Assembly: GCA_045636705.1 (NCBI GenBank) | Contig: JAZTYA010000038.1 | Location: 1 to 58,947 of the forward strand | Length of the DNA: 58,947 nt | Source: SFWF01 sp045636705 | GTDB lineage: Bacteria > Bacillota > Clostridia > Oscillospirales > Acutalibacteraceae | Direction of reading: 5' to 3' | Shown: positions 17,200-25,910 of the stretch, piece after piece | How positions within the stretch are numbered: position 1 is the stretch's first letter | Layout of the letters: every line of letters starts with the position of its first letter | The notes under the pieces: generated by a model | Told to the model about the DNA's origin: nothing | The model's input: the letters and a program-made list of their open reading frames with translations, nothing else | Databases searched by the model: none | Made by a program: the position numbers and the translations under genes

Positions 17200-17991
17200 T
17201 TACTCCTTATAATCTTTAAAAACTGTTTTTATATTTGGATAAACAAGGTCGGGTTTAACTTCGCTTTTTTCGAGGTCTTCCATTGTTCCCTCTCCTGACA
17301 ACACAAAGATACTCGTAATATCGGCATTTACACCGCAAGCAATATCGGTATAAAGGCGGTCGCCTATAAGTGCTGTCTCTTCCGGGGTAAAGCCTGTTTT
17401 TTCCATAGCCAGAAGTGCCATAGTAGGTTCAGGCTTGCCTATAAAGGTAGGTCTTCTTTTTGTAGCGTTATAAAGCATCTCACTTACCGAGCCGCAATCG
17501 GGCACAAAGCCGTACCAAGTAGGACAAACCCAGTCGGGATTAGTGGCGATATAATCTACCCCTTTTCCTAAAAGGATGCAGGCATCCTCAAGCTTTTTAA
17601 AGGTAAGCTCGGTATCAAAGCCCATGCAAAGACAGTCAATTTCATCCTCTAGTTTATCGGTTATCGGAAGTCCCGAATTCTTTAACTGTTCTTTAAAAGA
17701 AGCGGTGCCGAAGGCATAAATCTTTTTATAGTTTTTCTTCTTTAGATAAAGAATCGTCGCGTCGGTCGAGGTTAAAAAGTCCTCAGCCGTGGAAGAAATG
17801 CCTAAAGAAGCTAATTTTTCTATATACTTATCAACGCTTTTTGAAGAATTATTTGTAAGGAAGATGTATCTTCCGCCAACACTTTTTATGTAGTCCAAAA
17901 AATCGGTAACGCCGTCAAAAAGGTCGTTATCAAGATAAATCGTTCCATCCATATCAAGCAAAAAAAGTTTTTGTCTTTTTAGGTCCTTCAT
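17200..17991 (-). CDS. HAD-IIA family phosphatase (NagD-like)
   Basis: HAD superfamily subfamily IIA hydrolase of 263 residues. The nucleophile motif is LLDMDGTIYLDN near residue 12, motif II is FLTNNSSKS, the C2 cap follows, and the late motifs GKPEP and LIGDRLYTDIACG supply the Lys and acidic Mg ligands. Family members dephosphorylate small phosphates such as p-nitrophenyl phosphate, UMP or 2-phosphoglycolate, so the substrate is not predictable. It heads the operon with yeiH and yfbR behind a TTTACT-N17-TATAAT promoter. Confidence 0.87.
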   Translation of the reverse strand: MKDLKRQKLFLLDMDGTIYLDNDLFDGVTDFLDYIKSVGGRYIFLTNNSSKSVDKYIEKLASLGISSTAEDFLTSTDATILYLKKKNYKKIYAFGTASFKEQLKNSGLPITDKLEDEIDCLCMGFDTELTFKKLEDACILLGKGVDYIATNPDWVCPTWYGFVPDCGSVSEMLYNATKRRPTFIGKPEPTMALLAMEKTGFTPEETALIGDRLYTDIACGVNADITSIFVLSGEGTMEDLEKSEVKPDLVYPNIKTVFKDYKE

Positions 17992-18021
17992 TTTAGACTC
18001 CGTTCAAGTTATTGTTTTTTG

Positions 18022-18050
18022 ATTATACCATATTAATCTTTAAAAGTAAA
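18022..18050 (-). promoter_or_regulatory. Promoter of the HAD-yeiH-yfbR operon
   Basis: Minus-strand TTTACT (18045-18050), 17-bp spacer, TATAAT (18022-18027). The -35 is followed by an A/T-rich run shared with two other promoters in the window. Confidence 0.7.
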
Positions 18051-18069
18051 TTAGTCTATTAGCTTTTTA

Positions 18070-18098
18070 TTGACATTATTTTTTATTTATAATATAAT
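18070..18098 (+). promoter_or_regulatory. Consensus SigA promoter of the permease gene
   Basis: Perfect TTGACA (18070-18075), 17-bp spacer and TATAAT (18093-18098), the strongest consensus promoter in the window. Confidence 0.85.
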
Positions 18099-18135
18099 GT
18101 CGTGGTTGCAAGAAACTTATTAAGGGGGTTTAAAA

Positions 18136-19242
18136 ATGAAGGCTTTAAGATTTGCAAAAAAGAATATAGTTTTTCTAATTGCGGCCTTTGCGGCTTTGGT
18201 CACTTCCTTTTTTGTGCCACCCGATAAAAGCTATATAAATTATTTTGATTTTAAGACCCTTTCGTGTCTTTTTTTAACCCTAGCCGTTGTTTGTGCCCTT
18301 CGTAATATTAAGTTTTTCGTAATTTTAGCAAGGAAACTTGTTTTGCTTGCAGGAAATTTGCGTTCCCTTTTCTTGCTTTTAATAGTTATTACCTTTATAG
18401 GTTCGATGATTATTGCAAACGATATGGCGCTTATAACCTTTTTGCCACTTGGTTACTTTGCTTTGTCGGTCACAGGACTCGAACAATATATGGCATATCT
18501 TTTTGTGCTTCAAAACATATCGGCAAACCTAGGTGGTATGTTAACCCCTTTTGGCAATCCGCAAAACCTTTATTTATATTCTTATTTTAATATTCCGACT
18601 GCCGAATTTACTAAAATTATGCTACCTGCATTCTTGGTTGCGGTGTTGATGCTGATTTTGGCTTGCCTGCCGATTAAACCTATAAAATTTACTATAAACG
18701 AAAAGTTTCCCGAAAAGCTAAACCTTAAAAAAACTGTACTTTATCTTGCGCTTTTCTTAGTTTCTATACTTATTGTTTTTAGGGTAATTCCCTTTATTGT
18801 AGGACTGGCGACCATACCGATTATCCTTTTTATAGTCGATAAAGAATCGCTTAAAATGGTCGATTACCCGCTACTTGGAACATTCTTCTTTTTCTTTATT
18901 TTTGCGGGCAACCTATCCCGAATAGATGCGATAAATTCTTTTTTATCAAGTCTTTTGGAAAAGGATACTTTGCTCGTTTCGGTGCTTTCTTGCCAAGTAA
19001 TAAGCAACGTGCCTTCGGCGGTTTTGCTTTCTCGGTTTACTGAAAACTTTTCAGCGTTACTTTTAGGTGTAAACATCGGCGGTACGGGAACGCTTATAGC
19101 CTCTTTAGCCAGCCTTATAACCTTTAGCGAATTTAAGATTTTGTATCCTAATAAGACAAAACAGTATCTTCTTATATTTACTGTAGCAAATGTGGTTTTC
19201 TTAGTTGTCTTAACCCTCTTAGCAAAAATATTTTGGTGTTAA
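18136..19242 (+). CDS. ArsB/NhaD/CitM-like anion permease
   Basis: A 368-residue polytopic permease of the ion transporter superfamily (SLC13/CitMHS/ArsB-like). It has about ten hydrophobic segments and the characteristic re-entrant motif SANLGGMLTPFGNPQNLYLY, followed by a matching second-half motif GVNIGGTGTLIASLASLI. AAGGGGG precedes the ATG. It is somewhat shorter than the usual 400-450 residues but shows no break. The substrate (dicarboxylate, arsenite, sodium) cannot be told. It is transcribed alone from a consensus promoter. Confidence 0.82.
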   Translation: MKALRFAKKNIVFLIAAFAALVTSFFVPPDKSYINYFDFKTLSCLFLTLAVVCALRNIKFFVILARKLVLLAGNLRSLFLLLIVITFIGSMIIANDMALITFLPLGYFALSVTGLEQYMAYLFVLQNISANLGGMLTPFGNPQNLYLYSYFNIPTAEFTKIMLPAFLVAVLMLILACLPIKPIKFTINEKFPEKLNLKKTVLYLALFLVSILIVFRVIPFIVGLATIPIILFIVDKESLKMVDYPLLGTFFFFFIFAGNLSRIDAINSFLSSLLEKDTLLVSVLSCQVISNVPSAVLLSRFTENFSALLLGVNIGGTGTLIASLASLITFSEFKILYPNKTKQYLLIFTVANVVFLVVLTLLAKIFWC

Positions 19243-19276
19243 AAAATAACCGACCAAGTTACTTGGTCGGTTTTAA
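19241..19276. terminator. Bidirectional terminator, permease / antiporter
   Basis: 11-bp stem ACCGACCAAGT/ACTTGGTCGGT (19249-19271) with A and T runs between convergent genes. Confidence 0.85.
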
Positions 19277-20575
19277 TTATTCGTGTTCGTGATGTTCGTG
19301 ATGAATTATTTTATAAAGCACACCACGGTGGCTTACCTGCTCGCCCGGGTCTATCTCTCCTGCCTTAGTTAATGCTACCTTGGTAAGATAAGGACCTACA
19401 AGTTCGTATATCAAAACAGAGAAGAGTGTTATGTTAGCAACAATAGCACCCTCGGGGCCTATTGCTTCGGCCTTAATTGCCATGCCGAGCGCAACACCTG
19501 CTTGCGGGAAAAGGGTTATTCCCAAATATTTTACAATGTTGCTGTCACACTTTGTAGCCCTAGCGCTTAAGCCTGCACCGAAGTATTTGCCGACACAACG
19601 GAACATTATGTAAACCAAACCTATCATAACGACAAAGAGGTCTGAGAAAACCGAAAGCTCAAGTTCGCTACCGCTTATTACGAAGAACAAAACGAAAAGC
19701 GGTGCGGTCCAGCGGTCAAGTCTGTCCATAAGCTCTGCCGAAAAATCGCAGACGTTACAGAAAACGGTGCCGAGCATCATACAGGTAAGAAGTGATGAGA
19801 AACCGATATGTATGCCTGCCACTTCAAATTTTAACATAGAAAGTGAAACTGTTAAAAATACGAAAGCTACCGAAATGGAAAGTCGCTTTGAACGTGAATG
19901 GAAGAACTGCTCGCAGTAATTAAACATAAATCCTGTCAAAGCGCCAAGTCCTAAAGATAACACAACCTCTAAAATAGGTTCAACAATTACAGATAAAACG
20001 TTTACCTCGCCTGCTATTAAAGCTTTTGCCACACCGAAAGATACTGCGAAAAGCACAAGACCTACGGCATCGTCTAAAGCTACTATAGGTAAAAGAATAT
20101 CGGTAACAGGGCCCTTTGATTTATACTGCTTTACTACCATTAAGGTTGCGGCGGGTGCGGTTGCCGACGCTACTGCGCCAAGAATTATTGCGGTAGGAAG
20201 GGGTAATTTATCAGGAATGATAAAATGAAGACCGATTAAAGCCGCATCAACAAGAAGGGTTGTTGCCACCGCCTGAACGATACCAATTGCGGTTGCTTGT
20301 TTGCCTGTCTTTTTAAGTTGAGCAAGTCTGAACTCGTTACCGATTAAGAAAGCGATAAAACCTAACGCTACGTCGGACAAGAGCTCAAAGGTTTTAATGT
20401 TTTCCATACTTGTAAAGCCTAAGCCTTCAATGCCTAAAGCACCCAAAAAGTAAGGTCCTATAAGAATGCCTGCAACAAGATACGCCGTAACAGCAGGAAG
20501 GGATAACTTTTTAGCTAAGCGCGAAAGCAAAAGGCCTGCAAGCAGGGCAACAGAAAGGGTTAATAATACGTACAT
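19277..20575 (-). CDS. CPA2-family cation:proton antiporter
   Basis: Sodium or potassium/proton antiporter of the KefB/NapA type, 432 residues with about 12-13 membrane helices. Family features include AVTAYLVAGILIGPY near residue 28, ASATAPAATLMVVKQYKSKGP, and IVALDDAVGLVLFAV with the ion-binding acidic pair. No RCK/TrkA-N domain follows. The protein ends in a short His/Glu-rich tail (IIHHEHHEHE) that may bind metal or sense pH; this is inference. AGGTG precedes the start. It has no co-directional partner. Confidence 0.86.
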   Translation of the reverse strand: MYVLLTLSVALLAGLLLSRLAKKLSLPAVTAYLVAGILIGPYFLGALGIEGLGFTSMENIKTFELLSDVALGFIAFLIGNEFRLAQLKKTGKQATAIGIVQAVATTLLVDAALIGLHFIIPDKLPLPTAIILGAVASATAPAATLMVVKQYKSKGPVTDILLPIVALDDAVGLVLFAVSFGVAKALIAGEVNVLSVIVEPILEVVLSLGLGALTGFMFNYCEQFFHSRSKRLSISVAFVFLTVSLSMLKFEVAGIHIGFSSLLTCMMLGTVFCNVCDFSAELMDRLDRWTAPLFVLFFVISGSELELSVFSDLFVVMIGLVYIMFRCVGKYFGAGLSARATKCDSNIVKYLGITLFPQAGVALGMAIKAEAIGPEGAIVANITLFSVLIYELVGPYLTKVALTKAGEIDPGEQVSHRGVLYKIIHHEHHEHE

Positions 20576-20678
20576 TTTTATTACACCTCTAATAAAACAA
20601 AACTGTAGTTAATTGTACTCCTAAAATTCTCAAAATACAAGTGGTTTTTTAACAATTTATGAATTTTATTAGAATAGC

Positions 20679-20708
20679 AAAAAACGGAGTGATTTCACTC
20701 CGTTTTTT
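20679..20708 (-). terminator. Intrinsic terminator of the CHAP-protein gene
   Basis: Stem built on CGGAGTGA/TCACTCCG with long A and T runs, immediately after the stop. Confidence 0.88.
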
Positions 20709-20711
20709 ATG

Positions 20712-23288
20712 CTATTTAGTGTTCTTCTTTTTATAACTTGACCAATTAGAATAATATTTTGTCTTGCCAACCGTCTTATAGGTTCTAACCCTTACATAAT
20801 AGGTCTTTTTAGCTTTAAGTCCCGTTAAAGTCTTACTACTTGTTTTATAGTTTGTAATTATTTTTTTAGTAGCATTACTAAATGACTTAGAGGTAGAATA
20901 CTGAATTTCATATCCTGTACTCTGGCTAAGAGTTCTATTAAGCTTAACGGTCAATTTTTTGTTTCCTGCGGTCAATTTATTTATGCTTGCCGCTTTAGGG
21001 TTAATCTTAAAGGTTAGAGTCTTGGTGCCTGTATAGTTTCCCTTGCCCTTAATGGTTACCTTGTAGGTGCCAACGTTCTTTCTGCCGGAGGCATAAGTTA
21101 CAGTATAATGCGTATTTTTTGTAAGTTTAGTACCGTCTGCAGTTTTAACTGTTACAGTAGGTGTTTTAACCTTGCCGTTATATGCATAGCTTGTTGCCGA
21201 AAGGCTAAACTTACCCTTTGAAATACTTTGCGGATTAATCTTGAAGGTTAGTGTTTTAGTACCGCTGTAGTTGCCCTTCATATTGATGGTAACCTTATAT
21301 GTGCCGACATTCTTTCTTCCGCTTGCATAGGTTACTGTGTAATCGATATCCTTCTTAAGTGTCTTTCCTGCAGAGTCCTTAACCGTTACAGTAGGTGTTT
21401 TTACCTTGCCGTTATAGGTGTAACTTGTAGTCGAAAGCTTGAAGGTTTTGGCATACTTAATAGTTGAACTTGTAGTCTTACTACATACACTGCACTTCTT
21501 AACAATTTTTCCATCCTTTGAAGTTGTAGCCTTGGTGGTGGTAGTTTTATAAGAGTGTGTAGTCGTCTTTGCGATGGTTTCAGTTTTTGTACCCTTACAT
21601 ACGGTGCAAGTATAAATCTTAACACCTGCCTCTTTACAAGTAGCGGCCTTAGTTATCTTGCCCGAATCATATTTGTGAGCAGGAACGGTTCGTGCAAAGT
21701 TGCAAACATTACAATACACGTCACAAGCATTGCTATATGTATGACCGGAAACGGTTCTTATTCCTCCACATCGGTTACACATCGTATCACAAGAATGGCT
21801 ATAGGTGTGTCCTAAAGAAGTTCCTATGGTTGCCTCACAAACGTAGCAGGTAGCAGGTGTCGTGCAGTCTGCAGGTGCCCAATAATGTTGTGCTTCTCGA
21901 AGGCTGCCACAACGATTACAAGAAGCATCACAAGAATTATTGTAGGTATGACCAAGTTTAACTCCGCTTGTTGAACCACAGACTTTACATGTCTTTGGTG
22001 CGGTACATGTAGCGGCACTATAATCATGTGTGATTGAGCGGGTCATATTGCATCTGTTACATATCGTATCACAAGAATTATCGTAGGTATGATTAGCTTT
22101 CCAAACCGCATAAAGTGTTGTGTTATCATATATAGTTACTGCTGCTTTTTCATTCCATGAAGCTGTTGTAGCAGTCTTTGATGTTGACCATCCTAAAAAC
22201 GTATGACATTGTTTAGTAGGTTTTTGTTCCGAAAGGGTGGTTTTATAACCTGCACGAGCATTATGAGAAGAAGGTGCTCCACTTCCACCATTTGCATTGT
22301 ATGATACAGTGCACAGCTTTTCTAAATACCATATTTGGCTATTAGAACCGCTATAGTTAGAAACTACCATCCCCGAACTAGATGCATCTAAACAAACATT
22401 TGGATTTTGAACATTTCGTATTATATATCCATCGCCACTTGGTTGAAATTTCCACCATTGCGAACTGTCATTAGTTCTACTATAAAGATTAACAATTAGG
22501 CCACTTTCAACATTCCAACCGTACGGATTAACAACACGAGTTTCTGAACACTCCGGTGCAATTTCATATCCATCACTAGCCGGTTTAATATAAAAAACCT
22601 GAGAATGATAATTCTCATATTGCCAAGTATGTATAATTGTTCCATCCTTGTCTATACCGGCATCAACATTTAAATATTTTCCGTCCGCTTTATTGCGAAT
22701 ATAATATCTGTCAAAGTCGATTGTAGCGTAAGATATAGAAGTAGATGAAGTGTTAGCAAACTTAGGCCTAATGTAATATGTAGACGAATAGGCGCCAGTC
22801 CAAGTGATGTCGTGTATAACAGCGTTAGAACCGCATTCCAAATTCCAATTTACATAATTTTGATCTATGATAGTCGCAGTACTTATATTAGAAGAAAGAA
22901 CTACACCGACATGTCCATAGTTAGAATCAGCTCCTACGGAAACAAAAATATCTCCTGGCTGTGGAAGAAAATCGTAATAGTTTTGTATGACTTCCCATTT
23001 ACTAGTATCCCAACCTGCCACAGTTGGATAATAATTAGCATTATAAACACCATATGTGCCACCATACGGACTCCCGGTAACTAGCCAATTCATATAAGCT
23101 GACGCAAAATCCGAACACTGTGCCCCATAGGCACCATCTATGTCATACCATGCTCCATTTTGTGCTTTAAGCCAATCAACCGCTTCAGATTGTGTCTTTT
23201 TAACTGAAGCCGCATCCACATCAATAACCATAGTTGAAAAAACAACTAGTATCAATAAAAACATCGCTATCAACTTTTTAATCTTCAT
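20712..23288 (-). CDS. Large secreted CHAP-domain protein with ricin-type lectin, Cys-rich repeats and MBG-like domains
   Basis: An 858-residue exported protein. Parts in order: signal peptide (cleavage near residue 27), a CHAP amidase/endopeptidase domain (about 30-175; Cys58 in AQCSDF, His126 in YGHVGVV), a ricin B-like lectin domain (about 190-330), one InlB-type repeat (about 330-398), a Cys-rich region (about 400-600) with four HTYxxxCDxxCNxC units, two MBG-like repeats (YNGKVKTPTVTVK, about 610-760) and a C-terminal Fn3-like domain (about 765-855). There is no sortase motif. It likely cleaves peptidoglycan while held to glycan, as an autolysin, a predation factor or a surface protein. 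The adjacent RHH gene and direct repeats suggest local repression. Confidence 0.85.
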   Translation of the reverse strand: MKIKKLIAMFLLILVVFSTMVIDVDAASVKKTQSEAVDWLKAQNGAWYDIDGAYGAQCSDFASAYMNWLVTGSPYGGTYGVYNANYYPTVAGWDTSKWEVIQNYYDFLPQPGDIFVSVGADSNYGHVGVVLSSNISTATIIDQNYVNWNLECGSNAVIHDITWTGAYSSTYYIRPKFANTSSTSISYATIDFDRYYIRNKADGKYLNVDAGIDKDGTIIHTWQYENYHSQVFYIKPASDGYEIAPECSETRVVNPYGWNVESGLIVNLYSRTNDSSQWWKFQPSGDGYIIRNVQNPNVCLDASSSGMVVSNYSGSNSQIWYLEKLCTVSYNANGGSGAPSSHNARAGYKTTLSEQKPTKQCHTFLGWSTSKTATTASWNEKAAVTIYDNTTLYAVWKANHTYDNSCDTICNRCNMTRSITHDYSAATCTAPKTCKVCGSTSGVKLGHTYNNSCDASCNRCGSLREAQHYWAPADCTTPATCYVCEATIGTSLGHTYSHSCDTMCNRCGGIRTVSGHTYSNACDVYCNVCNFARTVPAHKYDSGKITKAATCKEAGVKIYTCTVCKGTKTETIAKTTTHSYKTTTTKATTSKDGKIVKKCSVCSKTTSSTIKYAKTFKLSTTSYTYNGKVKTPTVTVKDSAGKTLKKDIDYTVTYASGRKNVGTYKVTINMKGNYSGTKTLTFKINPQSISKGKFSLSATSYAYNGKVKTPTVTVKTADGTKLTKNTHYTVTYASGRKNVGTYKVTIKGKGNYTGTKTLTFKINPKAASINKLTAGNKKLTVKLNRTLSQSTGYEIQYSTSKSFSNATKKIITNYKTSSKTLTGLKAKKTYYVRVRTYKTVGKTKYYSNWSSYKKKNTK

Positions 23289-23307
23289 TTTTTACCTCCA
23301 TATATAT

Positions 23308-23343
23308 TTGTAATATTTTTATATATCACATTGTAATATTTTT
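23308..23343. repeat. Direct repeats overlapping the CHAP promoter (candidate RHH operator)
   Basis: TTGTAATATTTTT occurs at 23308-23320 and 23331-23343, 23 bp apart. The second copy covers the -10 of the CHAP promoter and the first lies just past its start site. Confidence 0.55.
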
Positions 23344-23358
23344 TTATTTCAAAGTCAA
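23330..23358 (-). promoter_or_regulatory. SigA promoter of the CHAP-protein gene
   Basis: Minus-strand TTGACT (23353-23358), 17-bp spacer, TACAAT (23330-23335). Confidence 0.65.
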
Positions 23359-23385
23359 TAGTAAAATATATTTGAGGTGATATTT

Positions 23386-23571
23386 ATGAATGATAATTCC
23401 TTAAAAATAAAAAAACGCGGAGAAGATGGAAACAGAATTATCTCTGTGCGAATTAAGGAAGATATTTTAAACAAATTAGATAACATTTCAAAAGAAAGTA
23501 ATTATTCACGAAACGAGTTAATAAACCTAATACTACAGCACGGCGTAGAAAATCTTGAAATAATACAGTAG
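23386..23571 (+). CDS. Ribbon-helix-helix (Arc/CopG-type) DNA-binding protein
   Basis: A 61-residue basic protein with a clear RHH pattern: a beta strand (RIISVRIKEDI), then helix one (LNKLDNISKESN) and helix two after the YSRNELINLILQHGVEN turn. Such dimers insert a two-stranded sheet into the major groove and usually repress nearby genes. GAGGTGA stands 5 bases before the ATG at 23386; an upstream in-frame GTG at 23377 lies inside this SD. It diverges from the CHAP gene, with direct repeats between. No toxin gene follows, so a toxin-antitoxin role is not supported. Its own promoter is not obvious. Confidence 0.75.
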   Translation: MNDNSLKIKKRGEDGNRIISVRIKEDILNKLDNISKESNYSRNELINLILQHGVENLEIIQ

Positions 23572-23597
23572 GCATATAGTTTTAGTTATAAAACAAT

Positions 23598-23646
23598 AAA
23601 AAATGGAGTGAAATCAGAAATCTGATTTCACTCCGTTTTTTTTGAA
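23598..23646. terminator. Bidirectional terminator, RHH / GH36
   Basis: Long near-perfect stem GGAGTGAAATCAGA/TCTGATTTCACTCC around 23605-23635, with A and T runs. Confidence 0.85.
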
Positions 23647-25797
23647 TTATTTTACATTGATTTCAAAGAATCTGGCGGTTCTATCCTTGGGTAATTTTAC
23701 CGATAGAATATTTGTGTTTTGGTTGTAGCAATATTCGGTATCGATAAGGGATGGATAAACTAGTTCGCAAGAAACCTTTTTGCCTCCAAAATATTTGGAA
23801 AGGTCAATTTCTATTACCTCGTTTATGTCCTCAAACTTCCAAACGGCTAGGGTCATCTTCTTGCCGTCGGGACTTATTAGACCTAAAGCACTCTTTGTTC
23901 TGTCCGATATACTTAAACGTCCTGTCGGCCATACGGCATAAGCTTTTGAGTTATGCTCTCTTACTTTTTTGAAGGTTTCGACGCCCTCTTTTATGAGTTT
24001 TGTATTAAACTCGTCTGCACAGTCAATTCTGCCTGACAAGTAAAGCGTTCCGCAAAGGGCATTTATCATATTGAACACGGTCTCTTCGCCGTCTGCCATT
24101 GAGTCCATATATTCCTTATCTGCCTTTAGGTCCTTCTTTAATTGGTTATTATCAAAGGACATAGGATAAGGATAGGACCAAACGCCTGCCTTTTCGGGTG
24201 CTAGGTAAGCCAATGAGCCCGAAACGATAGAGGGGTTAAGATAGTAAAACTCTTGGTCGGATGTGCTTTGAAGTTGGAAATGACGAAGTGTTCCCGTATC
24301 GCATCTCATAGCACCGCTTCCGCAGTTTTCTATCATTAAATCAGGATATTTCGCCTGAATTTTATCTATAAACTTATAGAAAGCCTCGATATGCTTTTTT
24401 AGTCCCTCTGCAGGGCTGGAACCACGAATTTCGCAACCGAGCATTGTAGAGAAGTTGTAGTCATTCTTTACAAAACGGCAACCCGCATTATAAAGCATAT
24501 CGAAAACGCCCTCGATATAGTCGCACTGTGTTTTGTCGGTAAAGTCGGCAAAATGTCCGCCACTGACCTCTTTGCCGTATCTCTTCATAACGGCGCCGTT
24601 ATTATACATTGGAGAATTTTTAGCAAGCGACTCAATTTCAAGCCAAGCGCCAGGGGTCATTCCACGACTCTTAATATAGTCGAAAATTCTCTTAATGCCT
24701 TCCTTGCCGTACTTTTCTTCATCGACAATCCATTCGCCAAGGCCTGAGCCCTTAAACCATCCTGCATCAAGGCAGAAAAGCTCTGCTCCGCACTCTGCAG
24801 CCTTGTCGATTATTGGAACCATTGTATCAAAGTCTCTAGTACCCCAGGTACAGTCCATGTAGTCGTTAAAGCAGGCGGGTGCTACGTTTTCCTTGTTCCA
24901 TTTTGCAAGGGTTGTCTGACGCTTTGCTATTGTTAACTGCTTTACCGCCTCGTCAAACGAGCCGTCGGTGCAACCCCAAATTGCAGGAGCGGCAACAAAG
25001 GTCTCTCCGGGGCGCAGAACCTTTACAAAGCCTGTTTCTTCGTCTGCGGCATTTGCCTCCATAAAGAAACTTCCCTTTGAAAAGCCGTAACCGTTTCTGT
25101 TGCCAAGTTCAATAGTCCAGTTAAAGCCACCCTCAATCTCCATATACCAAATAGTACCGCTTTCGGTGTCCTCAACCAAAACTAGCGGATAGTTATTACC
25201 CGTACTCCAAGAGCCGATTGAACGAACCCTCCAAGAAACGCTGTCCCAAGGGTGTGTGGTTTTTTTATAAATACCGATTTCATCAAGGCTTTTTTCTCTC
25301 CACTGCGCCTCTCCTTGCCAGTGAGACAGGCAATGATGAACCTTGATTTTACTGTCGTCCAAGTACCATTTTTTAAGTCCGCCGTCGGCAATTCCCATCA
25401 TTACGGCAGAGCTAAAGTGGGTTAGCGTTACCTTTTCTTTTGAAATATTCTTAACCGAGTTTACCTGACGAATAGCATCTGCGCCCTTGATAAACTGCAT
25501 TTTAACCGTTACCTCTAAACTACCGCCATTAACCAAATATTTAGCGGTCATGCCACCCTTGTTTTCCTTAAAGGAGGTGCAAACGGCGCCCTCGTTTAAA
25601 CTGCAAATTCCGCCGCAGCCCTCCATAACGGGTATGCCGTAGCCTGCGGTTCTTAAATAATAGTTTGCATCTGCATTTGTAAATTGGTCAGAAGATGCGG
25701 TGTTTTTAGTCTCAAACTTATACATTTTAAGACTTTTTCCGTCTGCTCCCATATCATATTTCATAACCATATTGTTGTGTTTAATTGTATGTAACAT
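23647..25797 (-). CDS. Alpha-galactosidase-like glycoside hydrolase, family 36
   Basis: A 716-residue GH36/melibiase-type enzyme without signal peptide, so probably cytosolic. An N-terminal beta-sandwich (about 1-290) precedes the TIM barrel. The nucleophile is Asp446 in RFVKNDYN, and the acid/base is probably Asp514 in STSDQE; between them the conserved ENCGSGAMRCDTG block is present. A C-terminal beta domain ends the protein. AAGGAG precedes the ATG. It is monocistronic. Alpha-galactosidase is the likeliest activity, but alpha-N-acetylgalactosaminidases are in the same family. Confidence 0.87.
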   Translation of the reverse strand: MLHTIKHNNMVMKYDMGADGKSLKMYKFETKNTASSDQFTNADANYYLRTAGYGIPVMEGCGGICSLNEGAVCTSFKENKGGMTAKYLVNGGSLEVTVKMQFIKGADAIRQVNSVKNISKEKVTLTHFSSAVMMGIADGGLKKWYLDDSKIKVHHCLSHWQGEAQWREKSLDEIGIYKKTTHPWDSVSWRVRSIGSWSTGNNYPLVLVEDTESGTIWYMEIEGGFNWTIELGNRNGYGFSKGSFFMEANAADEETGFVKVLRPGETFVAAPAIWGCTDGSFDEAVKQLTIAKRQTTLAKWNKENVAPACFNDYMDCTWGTRDFDTMVPIIDKAAECGAELFCLDAGWFKGSGLGEWIVDEEKYGKEGIKRIFDYIKSRGMTPGAWLEIESLAKNSPMYNNGAVMKRYGKEVSGGHFADFTDKTQCDYIEGVFDMLYNAGCRFVKNDYNFSTMLGCEIRGSSPAEGLKKHIEAFYKFIDKIQAKYPDLMIENCGSGAMRCDTGTLRHFQLQSTSDQEFYYLNPSIVSGSLAYLAPEKAGVWSYPYPMSFDNNQLKKDLKADKEYMDSMADGEETVFNMINALCGTLYLSGRIDCADEFNTKLIKEGVETFKKVREHNSKAYAVWPTGRLSISDRTKSALGLISPDGKKMTLAVWKFEDINEVIEIDLSKYFGGKKVSCELVYPSLIDTEYCYNQNTNILSVKLPKDRTARFFEINVK

Positions 25798-25878
25798 ATA
25801 AGCACTCCTTTAAAGGTTTTGTTACCCTTTATTAAAAGTAAGTATAGCATCTTTTGTTAGGTTTAGCAATATAAAAGT

Positions 25879-25910
25879 AAAAAAGCGAGGAATTTCTCCT
25901 CGCTTTTTTA
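25879..25910 (-). terminator. Terminator of the GH20/Fe-S operon
   Basis: Stem AAAAAAGCGAGG/CCTCGCTTTTTT (25879-25890, 25898-25909). Confidence 0.88.

Noticed and set aside
23377..23571. RHH gene as antitoxin of a toxin-antitoxin pair
   Set aside because: No toxin-sized frame follows; a terminator comes directly after the gene.
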